This document shows positions 8,197 through 17,667 of a DNA stretch of 64,000 bases, piece after piece. This stretch comes from SIG307 sp964609025. Its GTDB lineage: Bacteria; Bacillota; Clostridia; Lachnospirales; Lachnospiraceae. Position 1 is the stretch's first letter; each line of letters starts with the position of its first letter. The stretch is taken from positions 1-64,000 of the forward strand of contig CAZSQM010000010.1 of assembly GCA_964609025.1 (NCBI GenBank), read 5' to 3'. Position numbers and translations under genes: made by a program. The notes beneath the pieces are model-generated. The model was not told the DNA's origin and did not search any database. It worked only from the letters and a program-made list of their open reading frames with translations.

Positions 8197-9561
8197 TTAT
8201 TCTCTTTCCTCCAGTTCCACGTATTCGCCTTCCTTTAAGACGCTCTTATACGCCGGACGGATAATTTTATCCTGATTAATCAGTTCCTCCAGGCGGTGTG
8301 CGCTCCAGCCCACAATACGGGCAATCGCAAAAATCGGGGTAAACAGCTCCGGCGGAAGATCCAACATATTGTAAACAAAACCGCTGTAAAAATCTACATT
8401 GGCGCTTACGCCCTTATAAATGCGGCGTTCTCTTGCAATGACCTTCGGCGCAAGCTCCTCTACCATGGTATAAAGGCGGTAGGTGTCCATCTTGTGCTTC
8501 TCCCTGGCTAACTTCTCCACATATTCCTTCAAAATGCAGGCACGCGGGTCGGAGATGGAATAGACGGCATGGCCCATACCGTAAATCAATCCCTTCCTAT
8601 CGAACGCCTCCTTATGCAAAAGCTTCACCAGATACTCCTCGACCTGCGCCGGATCCTTCGTATCCTCTACCGAGTGCTTCAAATCCTGAAACATCTCCAC
8701 TACCTTGATATTTGCGCCGCCGTGCTTCGGCCCCTTTAAAGAGCCTAAGGCCGCTGCCACCGTGGAATAGGTATCCGTTCCCGAAGATGTCACTACATGT
8801 GTAGTAAAGGTAGAGTTATTGCCGCCGCCGTGCTCCATATGAAGCACCAGCGCCATATCCAGAATCTTTGCCTCTAAGTCCGTGTACTTTTTATCCGGGC
8901 GAAGCATCCGCAGAATATTTTCCGCCGTGGAAAGCTTTGCCGAAGGATTGTGAATATACAGGCTCTTTCCGCGTCCGTAATGATTATACGCACAGTAGCC
9001 GTAGACGGCAAGCATCGGGAACACCGCAATCAGCATAATACACTGGCGCAGCACGTTCGGCAGGCTGATGTCGTCCACCTTTTTGTCATAGCAGGCAAGC
9101 GTCAGCACACTGCGCGAAAGAGTATTCATCATGTCCTTGCTCGGTGCTTTCATAATTACGTCCCGTACAAAATTTGTCGGAAGGGTTCTCGAAGCATTCA
9201 AAAGCTTCTTAAAGTCCTCCAGCTCCTGTGCGGTCGGCAGCTTTCCGAACAGTAACAAATATGTGATTTCTTCAAACCCAAACCGGTTCTCCTTTGTAAA
9301 TCCGTCACAAAGGTCGCGGATATCCAGTCCGCGGTAACGGAGCACGCCGTCACAAGGCACCTTCGTGTCGCCCTCCATCCGGTAAGCCGTAATATCCGAA
9401 ATCTTTGTAAGCCCCGCGACTACACCGTTCCCGTTCAAATCGCGCAGACCGCGCTTCACATCATGAACCTTATAAAGCTCCGCATCAATCCCGCTGTTGC
9501 TACGGCAAAGCTCCGCCAGTTCCTGTATCTCCGGTGAAATTTCCGTCAATGCTTTTCTCAT
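8197..9561 (-). CDS. gltA: Citrate synthase
   Basis: 454 residues from the ATG at 9559-9561, with GGGAGAG upstream. It condenses acetyl-CoA and oxaloacetate into citrate. The family signature is clear: the first catalytic His region HMEHGGGNNSTFTTH, a substrate-binding stretch GSLKGPKHGGANIK, the second His in YGMGHAVYSISDPRA (the citrate synthase signature), and the Asp in NVDFYSGFVY. The length and the N-terminal extension (~60 residues before the core) are those of the Clostridia/Bacteroidetes-type enzyme. No other TCA gene is adjacent. It lies 75 bp after a TPM-domain gene on the same strand, so co-transcription is possible. Confidence 0.95.
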   Translation of the reverse strand: MRKALTEISPEIQELAELCRSNSGIDAELYKVHDVKRGLRDLNGNGVVAGLTKISDITAYRMEGDTKVPCDGVLRYRGLDIRDLCDGFTKENRFGFEEITYLLLFGKLPTAQELEDFKKLLNASRTLPTNFVRDVIMKAPSKDMMNTLSRSVLTLACYDKKVDDISLPNVLRQCIMLIAVFPMLAVYGYCAYNHYGRGKSLYIHNPSAKLSTAENILRMLRPDKKYTDLEAKILDMALVLHMEHGGGNNSTFTTHVVTSSGTDTYSTVAAALGSLKGPKHGGANIKVVEMFQDLKHSVEDTKDPAQVEEYLVKLLHKEAFDRKGLIYGMGHAVYSISDPRACILKEYVEKLAREKHKMDTYRLYTMVEELAPKVIARERRIYKGVSANVDFYSGFVYNMLDLPPELFTPIFAIARIVGWSAHRLEELINQDKIIRPAYKSVLKEGEYVELEERE

Positions 9562-9635
9562 CGTTCTCTCTCCCATTGTCAAATTTTCGTTTATAATACT
9601 ACCATCTCCTTTAATTATGCCCACACAGGTCTGTA

Positions 9636-10559
9636 TTAAAACCTGCGGCTGCCGCCGGAATGAGACCTTCCGCCGGAACTCCTGCCGCCGCCTCCGGAAC
9701 TGCGCCCGCCGGAAGAGCTGCTGCCGGAGCTGCGCGGTGAATACGTCCTTGACACGCTGGTACGGAGAAACTCGTCCCGCTTTGCCGTAATTCCCGAATT
9801 GTCACTTTGTATGTATGTTCTGCCGTCCGCAGTCATCCGTCCCTCTGCCGTATGGCGCATAATCGCCACACCCGCCGCCGCAATTGCAAGCGGTGCCAAA
9901 AGCAGAAGCGGCACCGGCATCCGCCGAAGTTTTCCCGCAAAAGAATTGTCCTTATAATACGTCGTATATGACGTAGAATTTGCGTAATAAGCAGCTTCCG
10001 TTGCAAAAAGTCTGGTACCGTACAGGTAGTCGTCCTCTTTAAAACATTCGATGACATCATCCAGAATATACTCAATCCGGTCATCATTTACTCTGGTTTC
10101 GCATATACCGTACCCCTGAATACACACCCCACGATACTGCGGATCCAGATTAATCAGCATCAGTACAAGGTCCTCCGAGGCATAGCCCGCATCACAGAGC
10201 CGATCCGCACATTCCTCCAGAAAATACTTCTCATAGCGCATGTGCATCTTTGCCGTAACTACCCGGATGCTGATTTGCCCCTCCGCCTCTTTTTCCTCAA
10301 ACCACTGATTGATTTTTTCTTCTTCGTTTGCAGAAAACTGTTCTGCAAAATCATATACTTTCCGTTCTGCGTTCAGCGCCATCCCCATCGCCTGCTGATA
10401 ACCGTCTAACAGCTCCGAAGCAACACGGCGCTCCTCTGCCTCGCTTTCGGTTCCCGCAAAAACGTGGACAGAACTGCCTTCCTGTCCCCACGGCTGCCAC
10501 ACTACCGCTACCACAAGCAGAAACCATGCAAGCCAACGATATCCTGTCTTCCTTTTCAT
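9636..10559 (-). CDS. TPM-domain membrane protein with Ser/Gly-rich tail
   Basis: About 307 residues from the ATG at 10557-10559, with AGGGGG upstream. Order: signal peptide/first membrane segment (residues 5-25, GYRWLAWFLLVVAVVW), a TPM (YgcG/Psb32-like) domain at about 60-185 (including LVLMLINLDPQYRGVCIQGYG), a second membrane helix near 215-235, and a cytoplasmic tail ending in an extreme Ser/Gly/Arg-rich run. TPM proteins usually anchor a small exported domain at the membrane; their exact role is unclear. Its start lies 10 bp after the stop of the zinc-ribbon gene at 10570, forming a tight two-gene operon. The pair recurs in Firmicutes, as far as I recall. Confidence 0.82.
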   Translation of the reverse strand: MKRKTGYRWLAWFLLVVAVVWQPWGQEGSSVHVFAGTESEAEERRVASELLDGYQQAMGMALNAERKVYDFAEQFSANEEEKINQWFEEKEAEGQISIRVVTAKMHMRYEKYFLEECADRLCDAGYASEDLVLMLINLDPQYRGVCIQGYGICETRVNDDRIEYILDDVIECFKEDDYLYGTRLFATEAAYYANSTSYTTYYKDNSFAGKLRRMPVPLLLLAPLAIAAAGVAIMRHTAEGRMTADGRTYIQSDNSGITAKRDEFLRTSVSRTYSPRSSGSSSSGGRSSGGGGRSSGGRSHSGGSRRF

Positions 10560-10569
10560 GCTGTGCCCC

Positions 10570-11664
10570 CTAAACCACCAAATACACAATCAACGATAAC
10601 AGTAAGAAACTTCCGGCGTACAGAATAGAAAACCATTTTGCCATCCTTCCCTTGGAAACCGGCGGTTTCCCGACCACCTTCCCGGTCTGCCCGTTCATTG
10701 CATAGGTGCGATGTTCTCCTTTGTAATCATAACCGAGAAGCCAGACCGGAAGCAGTGCGTAGTAATCCTGCTGCTTATTTGCAACCGACTCGCGCTTATT
10801 GTACGTCGTCGTGGCATAGCCTGTGATACTCTCCTGCAGATACCGTTCCGCATACTTTTGCACACGCGCCTTTACACGTCCCAACAGGCTATCCGCTTCT
10901 TCTCCGTACCTCTCCGCCTGAAAGCCCGCGAGATACTTCACGTTAAAATCCTTCAGTTCCGCATAATTGTACGGCTCCAGACAATCCATCACCGTATCGT
11001 CCAGCTTCACGGACGCATCCGCCGGTACCTTCCGGTAATTCAAATTCGCCCTACGGTATACATGATAATAATCCGTTTCGGAAATAATATAATCCCCCCG
11101 GCGGTAAGAACGTTTTTTGGTACAAAGGCAATCCGCTTCCGCATTCACATTAAGGTCATACAGCCAAAACGGTACATATATTCCGGTAATTTCTCCAAGA
11201 CGCTTTTCCGTCATAAAATCCCGGGGCGTAAGCAAACCGTTCTTTGCCCACTTCCGGTACCCCGCTTGTGCCTCCTCTTTTGAAACCGTAAACGGAATCA
11301 CCTTATCCGGTGCCAGTTTTCCGCAAAGACGCTCCCCGAGCGCCACCGGCGAGCCGCAATACGCACAAACCGTCGCACTTGTTTCCGCCTCCGTTACAAG
11401 CACTGCGCCACAGCTTCTGCAGATAAATTCCTGTTCTTCCCGATAGGTCGATACCGTCTTCTCTTCCGCCTCTGCAAAAAATTCCGCTTCATCCGGAATT
11501 TCCTTCGCATCAAAAGGTGCAACGGTAACCTCTCCCTCTTCCTTCAGGACAGGTGCGTTTTCAATCGCTTCGGAGTATCCGCAGCTTGCGCAGTGAAGAG
11601 TTCCGAGTTCACTGTCATACTCCATATCCGCGGCACACTGCGGACATTTAAAGTCAATTACCAT
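10570..11664 (-). CDS. Zinc-ribbon protein with C-terminal membrane helix
   Basis: 364 residues from the ATG at 11662-11664 (GGAG six bases before). Two zinc ribbons are visible: CPQCAADMEYD ... HCASCGYSE (residues 6-35) and CRSCGAVLV ... CAYCGSP (about 82-105). The large middle part (residues 130-330) contains VPFWLYDL and LLPVWLLGYDYKGEHRTYAM, features of TFIIB-type zinc-ribbon proteins described as helicase-like or uncharacterised. A hydrophobic C-terminal helix (FSILYAGSFLLLSLIVYLVV) would anchor it in the membrane. It probably acts with the TPM protein encoded immediately downstream. Function unknown. Confidence 0.8.
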   Translation of the reverse strand: MVIDFKCPQCAADMEYDSELGTLHCASCGYSEAIENAPVLKEEGEVTVAPFDAKEIPDEAEFFAEAEEKTVSTYREEQEFICRSCGAVLVTEAETSATVCAYCGSPVALGERLCGKLAPDKVIPFTVSKEEAQAGYRKWAKNGLLTPRDFMTEKRLGEITGIYVPFWLYDLNVNAEADCLCTKKRSYRRGDYIISETDYYHVYRRANLNYRKVPADASVKLDDTVMDCLEPYNYAELKDFNVKYLAGFQAERYGEEADSLLGRVKARVQKYAERYLQESITGYATTTYNKRESVANKQQDYYALLPVWLLGYDYKGEHRTYAMNGQTGKVVGKPPVSKGRMAKWFSILYAGSFLLLSLIVYLVV

Positions 11665-11772
11665 CCTTTGCTCCTTAACGAACCTTAGTATTTTACTTAA
11701 AAACTTCCCTATTATTATACTAATATAAAATCGCCGTAAAGTCAAGAAAAATTACTGTTTCGGTCAGAAAAT

Positions 11773-11811
11773 AAGACTATGAAACGCCCTTCCTTTGCAT
11801 TTCATAGTCTT
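11773..11811 (-). terminator. Intrinsic terminator after ftsH
   Basis: Perfect 12-bp arms AAGACTATGAAA and TTTCATAGTCTT enclose a 15-base loop. A T-rich tract follows on the minus strand (ATTTTCT) and another on the plus strand (TTCTCGTTTTT), so it could work in both directions. Confidence 0.7.
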
Positions 11812-11871
11812 TTCTCGTTTTTATTCAATACATTGAGAGTCAATCACGCTTCTCCCCACCGCGAAATACCA

Positions 11872-13686
11872 TTACCGGTTTAAAATTTCCATAAATTCAT
11901 CACCGGTGATGGTTTCCTTCTCATACAAGAACTTAGCCAGTTCGTCCAGTTTATCCCGGTTTTCGATGATAATCTGTTTTGCTTTCTCATGCTGTGCCTT
12001 AACAAGAGCAATGACCTGATAATCAATTTTAGCCTGTAACTCTGCGGAGCAGGTAAACGCTTCATCCCCGCCAAGATATTGGTTTGACACGGTTTCAAAT
12101 GCCACCATGCCAAAATCATCGCTCATACCGTATCGCGTCAGCATAGCACGAGCCAGCTTGGTTGCCTGCTCAATATCATTGGACGCGCCGGTGCTGATAG
12201 ACCGGAATACAATTTCTTCTGCCACCCGCCCGCCGGTATAAGTAGCAATTTTGTTTTCCAGTTCCTCTTTGGTCATCAGATAATGGTTGTCCTCATCCAC
12301 CTGCATGGTGTAACCCAAAGCGCCGGAGGTGCGGGGAACAATCGTGATTTTCTGTACCGGGGCGGAATTGGTCTGTTTTGCAGCGACCAGCGCGTGACCA
12401 ATCTCGTGATAAGACACCACCAGCTTTTCATGGTCGGTGAGAATCGCATTCTTTTTCTGATATCCTGCAATAACCACTTCAATGGATTCTTCCAAATCAG
12501 CCTGAGTTGCAAATTTTCTGCCATCCCGAACCGCACGCAGAGCCGCTTCGTTCACGATATTTGCCAGTTCCGCGCCGGAAGCGCCGGAGGCCATACGTGC
12601 AACCTTAAGGAAATCCACATCTTCGGAAACCTTTATCTTCTTTGCGTGAACTTTGAGAATTTCTTCCCGTCCTTTCAGATCCGGAAGTTCCACCGGTACC
12701 CGGCGGTCGAAACGACCGGGACGGGTTAATGCAGCATCCAATATTTCCGGACGATTGGTTGCTGCCAAAATGATGACGCCGGTGTTTCCCTCAAAGCCGT
12801 CCATCTCGGTCAAAAGCTGATTGAGTGTCTGTTCACGTTCATCATTTCCACCCATCTTTCCGCTACTGCGCTTCTGACCGATGGCATCAATCTCATCGAT
12901 GAACACGATACAGGGAGCTTTTTCTTTCGCTTGCTTGAACAAATCACGGACCTTGGAAGCCCCCATACCGACGAACATCTCCACAAACTCTGAGCCCGAC
13001 ATAGAGAAAAAGGGCACATTTGCTTCACCGGCAACCGCTTTGGCAAGCATGGTCTTACCGGTGCCGGGAGGTCCCACTAACAGAATGCCCTTCGGCATAG
13101 CGGCGCCGATTTCTTTATACTTGTCCGGTTCATGCAGATAGTCAACAATTTCCGTCAGATTCTCTTTGGCCTCATCTTCGCCGGCCACGTCGGAGAACTT
13201 GATTCCATCGGAGGATTTGACATAAACTTTGGCGTTGCTCTTCCCCATGTTAAACATCATGGAATTTGAACCGCCGGCCCTCTCCATCATCTTCTTGGAA
13301 ATAATCTGCCCGAGTACAATAAAAATAATCATAGGCAAAATCCATGTCAGCAGAATGGAAAGCAACGGAGAAGTTTCTTCAATAATTTCTCCGGAGAATA
13401 CGGCGCCGGACGCTTTCAGGCGCTCCACCAGACCGGGGTCCTCCAGCAAACCGGTTTTATAAACAGTCTTATTCTCTTTGTCAGTGAAGAGAATCTGATT
13501 ATCCTGCACCTGAACAAGACCGATATTCTTCTCTTCCGTCATAGTCATAAAGGTACCATAGTCGGTTTCTTTAATCTGCCGTTGTGCTATTCGGGGCATT
13601 AACAGTAAATTAAACAGCATAATAATCAGAAGAACAATAAAATAATAGTATATAAGCGGTTTCTTTGGCTTTTTCACTTCATCCAT
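11872..13686 (-). CDS. ftsH: ATP-dependent zinc metalloprotease FtsH
   Basis: 604 residues from the ATG at 13684-13686 (AAAGGA nine bases upstream). A membrane-anchored AAA+ protease that degrades membrane and regulatory proteins. Order: helix 1 (residues ~10-30, YYYFIVLLIIMLFNLLLMPR), a small external domain, helix 2 (~105-125), the AAA module with Walker A GPPGTGKT, Walker B CIVFIDEID, the second region of homology (AATNRPEILDAALTRPGRFD), and the zinc protease motif HEIGH. All catalytic residues are intact. Many Clostridia carry more than one FtsH; the chromosomal setting here, beside fragments, does not show which copy this is. Confidence 0.95.
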   Translation of the reverse strand: MDEVKKPKKPLIYYYFIVLLIIMLFNLLLMPRIAQRQIKETDYGTFMTMTEEKNIGLVQVQDNQILFTDKENKTVYKTGLLEDPGLVERLKASGAVFSGEIIEETSPLLSILLTWILPMIIFIVLGQIISKKMMERAGGSNSMMFNMGKSNAKVYVKSSDGIKFSDVAGEDEAKENLTEIVDYLHEPDKYKEIGAAMPKGILLVGPPGTGKTMLAKAVAGEANVPFFSMSGSEFVEMFVGMGASKVRDLFKQAKEKAPCIVFIDEIDAIGQKRSSGKMGGNDEREQTLNQLLTEMDGFEGNTGVIILAATNRPEILDAALTRPGRFDRRVPVELPDLKGREEILKVHAKKIKVSEDVDFLKVARMASGASGAELANIVNEAALRAVRDGRKFATQADLEESIEVVIAGYQKKNAILTDHEKLVVSYHEIGHALVAAKQTNSAPVQKITIVPRTSGALGYTMQVDEDNHYLMTKEELENKIATYTGGRVAEEIVFRSISTGASNDIEQATKLARAMLTRYGMSDDFGMVAFETVSNQYLGGDEAFTCSAELQAKIDYQVIALVKAQHEKAKQIIIENRDKLDELAKFLYEKETITGDEFMEILNR

Positions 13687-13860
13687 TCTCTCATTTCCTT
13701 TCATTTGCAAATTCGGAGGGTTGCTGCAATACTTCATTATGTCTGCGGACAACCGCACCCGGTGCATTATTATAACGGCACACACAATCATTATAATAGA
13801 CCACTGTTGAATTTGCAACAAACAGATGAGTCTGATATAACAACCTGTTACACGTCGTCT

Positions 13861-14417
13861 TTAGTTCAAAAATAGTCTTACCTGCGCCATTCCGGTTTCG
13901 GATTTGAGCCAGTTTTCAATGACCTGTATTTCAGAAGCTGTCAACTCCCTTTTTGTATTTGCAACAAGAATAATGTATTGACCGGACTCATCGGCGGTGA
14001 TACCGCAGCTGCATTCTGTTAAATCCGTAAAAATGCTTTCCGCTTTTCGGAAAAGTTCGTTGAAATCCAGCTTTGCGGCGGCACTGTTTTCAAGCTCCTC
14101 CAACCGTGCCTGCTGCTCGGCAAGCTGAACCTGCAATTCGGAAATGGTTTGTCCGACCAAAGATACCTTAATCTGTTTGTTTTTCGTATCCGCGCTGCTC
14201 TAAACGAGCTGCGTGTTTTCAAAGACAAACTCGGTAGCCCGATAATACCGGCAATTCCACCGAACAAAGCAATCATCACGTCCCAAATCGTCGGGCTGGT
14301 TCGGGCAATCATTTCGGAAGTCGGTGCGTTCAGCGGCGTAATTATGAAATAAAGTGTCGATGTCGCCAAACTGATTGCGACCTGCGTTCCAAAGCGTCCC
14401 AACGCTTTTCTCATCAT
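13861..14417 (-). pseudogene. DUF389 membrane protein, broken by deletion and stop
   Basis: The 5' part encodes STLYFIITPLNAPTSEMIAR and SPTIWDVMIALFGGIAGIIG, typical of the conserved membrane core of DUF389 proteins. It then runs into another frame. The 3' part (frame of 13861-14160) encodes VFENTQLV, a TAG, then DTKNKQIKVSLVGQTISELQ and a C-terminal regulatory-like domain, as at the end of this family. The N-terminal third, the remaining membrane helices (~100 residues) and the frame are lost. The C-terminal piece alone could be translated as ~99 residues but is unlikely to function. Confidence 0.7.
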
Positions 14418-14479
14418 ATCACTGTGAATATCAAAACGCGACGAAAATAGTCCTTTCTATGTCTGCAAAATGCCTTTTT

Positions 14480-16246
14480 CTACATGATACCTCCCTCACA
14501 CCCCCAATAGGCATCTTTATTAATTTTTTCCAGCCTCGGACAATTTTCGACCTCCACTTCCGTTTCTTCCCCGTCACCAAATATCTCAATATCCAACAGC
14601 TCCGGGCAATCAACACAAGAAATTTTCCGACACGGCTCCAGATAAATACTTTCTAAATTCGGGAAATAACCAAAACCGTCCAACACATCAGCTCCCATCG
14701 CCCGTTGGGTCAAATCAATTAATGTTACCGTTTCCCTCTCCTCCCGGGATAGCACCCCGTTATGGTCCACATCTAGTTCTTCCCTCAAATAGTCCCGAAA
14801 CAAAATATTGGAAAAATTCTCCTTGCAAATTAAGATATCACCCTCTGCAAGCTGCTCTGCTTCTCTTCCGGCTGCCTTCGTGTCATACTTTCCCGCCTCC
14901 GGCTCCCATACCTCATCCGTTCGAATCGTCAGTCCTTCCTCTGTTATGGAATAATAAAGAAACGGCATAATCAAACCAATCTCTTCTTTTCCGTTTCCGT
15001 CTGAGTACACGAGTTTCCCGGATACACCATATTCGGAATTTTCCCATATAGCTCCGCACATCCCTTTTTCCTGGGAATACTCAGAAATCTGCAATAAAAC
15101 GTCTTCCCCCCACTCAAAGGAAAACTGATCCTGCGTCGGTTCCTGCTCCACATACATCACAAGACTATCATAATAATATTCATACTTCTCCCGCAATTCT
15201 TTGTATGACTCCAATCCCAACGCAGACAGCATGTAATGATCAGAGGCGAGCTGAGCGCTTTCCAGTCGAACACTATATGCCTTTCGTCCGGCATCATCAC
15301 ACAGCTCCGGTATTACCTCCTGCACCTCCACGGAAAAACCATTCTGCACCTCCCGAATCATATGTTCCAGTTCCTGCACAGGTTGCTCAAAAGAAAGCGC
15401 CTTTCCCTTCCATGTTACATTCATCTTGTCCATTACGATCTTCTTTTCAACCACATTCAGCAAAGGCATCGGTCTCATTTGCAGAGTATTGCTACTCTCC
15501 AGCACCATTTCGCCCGTCCAGTCCCCATTCTCATCTGCAATCACACTGACCCGAAGCAGCGGAGCACCGGATGCCTCCAGCGATACCTTCTTCATATCCG
15601 CTCCCTTCAAAAACAGCCAATCCGCAGCAGGACAATTTTCAACCACAACCTTGCTGATTTCTGCCTCCGAACCGCCGATAAACAAGGCGTCTTCCAACCG
15701 TATCTCCTCTAACAAAGGACAATCCTTTATCGTAACATCTCCGATTTTCATCACCTGAACACTGTTCTGTCCCGACCAGCTAATCGATTTCAGCTTTGGA
15801 AGATTACAAATCTCAATAGACTTCACAGAATTTAACTCCAATGTTTCCATCTTCGGGAAATAAGAAAATCCTTTCAGGCTCGTATACGGTTCAAGCATGA
15901 AACGAGTCGGGTGAAGTCTAAACTCTGTAACAGCATTTCTCTCCGCTTCGGAAAGAAAACCATCCCCGTCATCATCGTACTTTTCCTTTAAATAATTACA
16001 AAAACGCACATCACCAAAATTATCTTCTATAATAGCAACCTTTCCCTCCGACACCGCTGTCGGCGCCAGCGTAGCGGTAACTGATGCGTCAGGCATAGCG
16101 GTCGGCGTCAGCGTAGCAGTAACTGATGCGTCAGGCATAACGGTCGGCATAGGTAAAAGTTCGGTTTGCTCTTTTGCGCACCCCCCTAAGAGCCCTGTAA
16201 AAATACTACCAATCAATACTATTTTGTACCATCTTTTCATAAGCAC
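14480..16246 (-). CDS. EF-hand-like lipoprotein C (third of three paralogues)
   Basis: 588 residues. A lipoprotein signal (VLIGSIFTGLLGGCAK) is followed by a Pro/Thr repeat linker in which DASVTATL occurs twice in tandem (residues ~35-65). Two modules follow, each opening with an EF-hand/dockerin-like loop, DDDGDGFLSEAER (~88-100) and DVDHNGVLSREER (~485-497). Each is then followed by short leucine-rich-like strands (YFPKMETLEL, VVVENCP, NLESIYLEPC). This suggests a calcium-dependent surface protein, but no family is recognised. A GTG start at 16244-16246 suits the GAAGGGA site better than the ATG two codons later. It is last in a three-gene operon with its paralogues. Confidence 0.75.
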   Translation of the reverse strand: MLMKRWYKIVLIGSIFTGLLGGCAKEQTELLPMPTVMPDASVTATLTPTAMPDASVTATLAPTAVSEGKVAIIEDNFGDVRFCNYLKEKYDDDGDGFLSEAERNAVTEFRLHPTRFMLEPYTSLKGFSYFPKMETLELNSVKSIEICNLPKLKSISWSGQNSVQVMKIGDVTIKDCPLLEEIRLEDALFIGGSEAEISKVVVENCPAADWLFLKGADMKKVSLEASGAPLLRVSVIADENGDWTGEMVLESSNTLQMRPMPLLNVVEKKIVMDKMNVTWKGKALSFEQPVQELEHMIREVQNGFSVEVQEVIPELCDDAGRKAYSVRLESAQLASDHYMLSALGLESYKELREKYEYYYDSLVMYVEQEPTQDQFSFEWGEDVLLQISEYSQEKGMCGAIWENSEYGVSGKLVYSDGNGKEEIGLIMPFLYYSITEEGLTIRTDEVWEPEAGKYDTKAAGREAEQLAEGDILICKENFSNILFRDYLREELDVDHNGVLSREERETVTLIDLTQRAMGADVLDGFGYFPNLESIYLEPCRKISCVDCPELLDIEIFGDGEETEVEVENCPRLEKINKDAYWGCEGGIM

Positions 16247-16305
16247 TTAAATTCCCTTCTTTCTGTCTGTTCCAGCACAGTTTCCCTGCTCCGTGCGATA
16301 AACTC

Positions 16306-17599
16306 TCACCAGCTTCCGTTTCTCCACCAGTCTTTCTCCGACTGATATCTTATCTTCTCACCGTCCGGTGTTATTGTCCAATACTGCTCATCCGAAAGTG
16401 TTCCTAACACTTCCTCTGTTTCTCCGTTTCGATACAACACTTCAAAATTCATTGCTATTTCAAAAGAAACACCTCGATTCGGTGCATATTCCAAGATTTC
16501 CACCCAGATTACCTCCACCGGTCGAATTGCGATTTGCTCTACGGTAGGCTGCTCTTCTGTGTAAAGCGAGAATGCCGTTTTACTGTATGCATCCTTCATC
16601 AAATCGACACAAACATTCCACCCCTTTCTTCCCTGCTCATCATAGATGTTTTCGACCTTTTCCAATAGCCGGATATCCATATAAGAGAAGTCTTCCTCTA
16701 ACAAACAATTTTCAAAAAAATCCTTTGTTACATCTAAAGCTTCTTTCGTTCTTTTTTTCCACTCGATTACTCCGCCGTAATCAAGTCCTATCTCTCCGTT
16801 TTCTGTAAATACCAAACTCCCGCGTCCTCGTCCCAGACCGTATTCACCGGAACTAATTACTGCATCTGCATCCAACTGTATTTTTTCTATTTCGCTCACT
16901 TCTATACAAACCACCAACTTAGGCGTTCCGATAAACGAAACGGAATCAAAAACGGATTCATGTGCCCAAAACAATTCCATATTCTCACAGTCTTTTACAT
17001 CAATATCTCCCGAATACATATTTCCGCCAATTGATGTAAGGGCCGGACAATTCTCGGCGCGAATCAATCCGACTCCTCCCTCGGCACCCCCCGATTCCTC
17101 GAATCGACGGATGGTCTTTGAAAACAACTTCTTCTGCACTCGTTACTGTCAGATGCTCTAAATTCGGAAAATACTCAAACCCGTCTAAAACCGCACCGGA
17201 CACATCCTCTCTATCCAATATTATTCCAGCCGCTTCCAACTCGAAATAATCCCATACGATTTCCCTCACAACATTTCTTTCCGCTCCCGACAAAAAACCG
17301 TCTTTGTCACAATCGTACTTTTCAGAGAGATATGTACGAAATGTTGTATCCGAAAAATACTCCTCAGTAATCGGAAGCAAGTCTTCCTCCGGTGCTGCCG
17401 TAACCGTTGGCAAAACTGTAAGCTCCGGTGTCACAGCAGCCGTTGCCATCGACGTAGGCGCGGCAGTCTCCTTTCCCGCCTGCACAGGCACTACGGTCGG
17501 GAGCGGCAGAAGCTTATTTTCCCCCGTCCGGTTACAGGCACAAACCATGCCCGCAGCCAGACAAAGCCCTAACATAACTATACTTTTTTCCCTCTTCAT
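16306..17599 (-). pseudogene. EF-hand-like lipoprotein B, frameshifted in a G6 run
   Basis: The gene starts at the ATG 17597-17599 (AAAGGAGGAG upstream) with a lipoprotein signal ending in MVCACN, a Pro/Thr linker and the EF-hand-like loop DCDKDGFLSGAER. Near 17085-17090 a run of six G (minus strand) shifts the frame. With five G the reading continues smoothly into ENCPALTSIGGNMYSGDI and the rest of the paralogous repeat domain, ending at 16306. The length is one base more than a multiple of three, which agrees with a single extra G. This could be a true pseudogene, phase variation or a sequencing error. It lacks the second EF-hand module seen in both paralogues. Confidence 0.75.
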
Positions 17600-17667
17600 A
17601 GTTTCTCCTCCTTTACGGGTTGTTTGTAGCCTGTGTCCGTAAAACTTCCTTTGGCTTCCCGCCCTTA

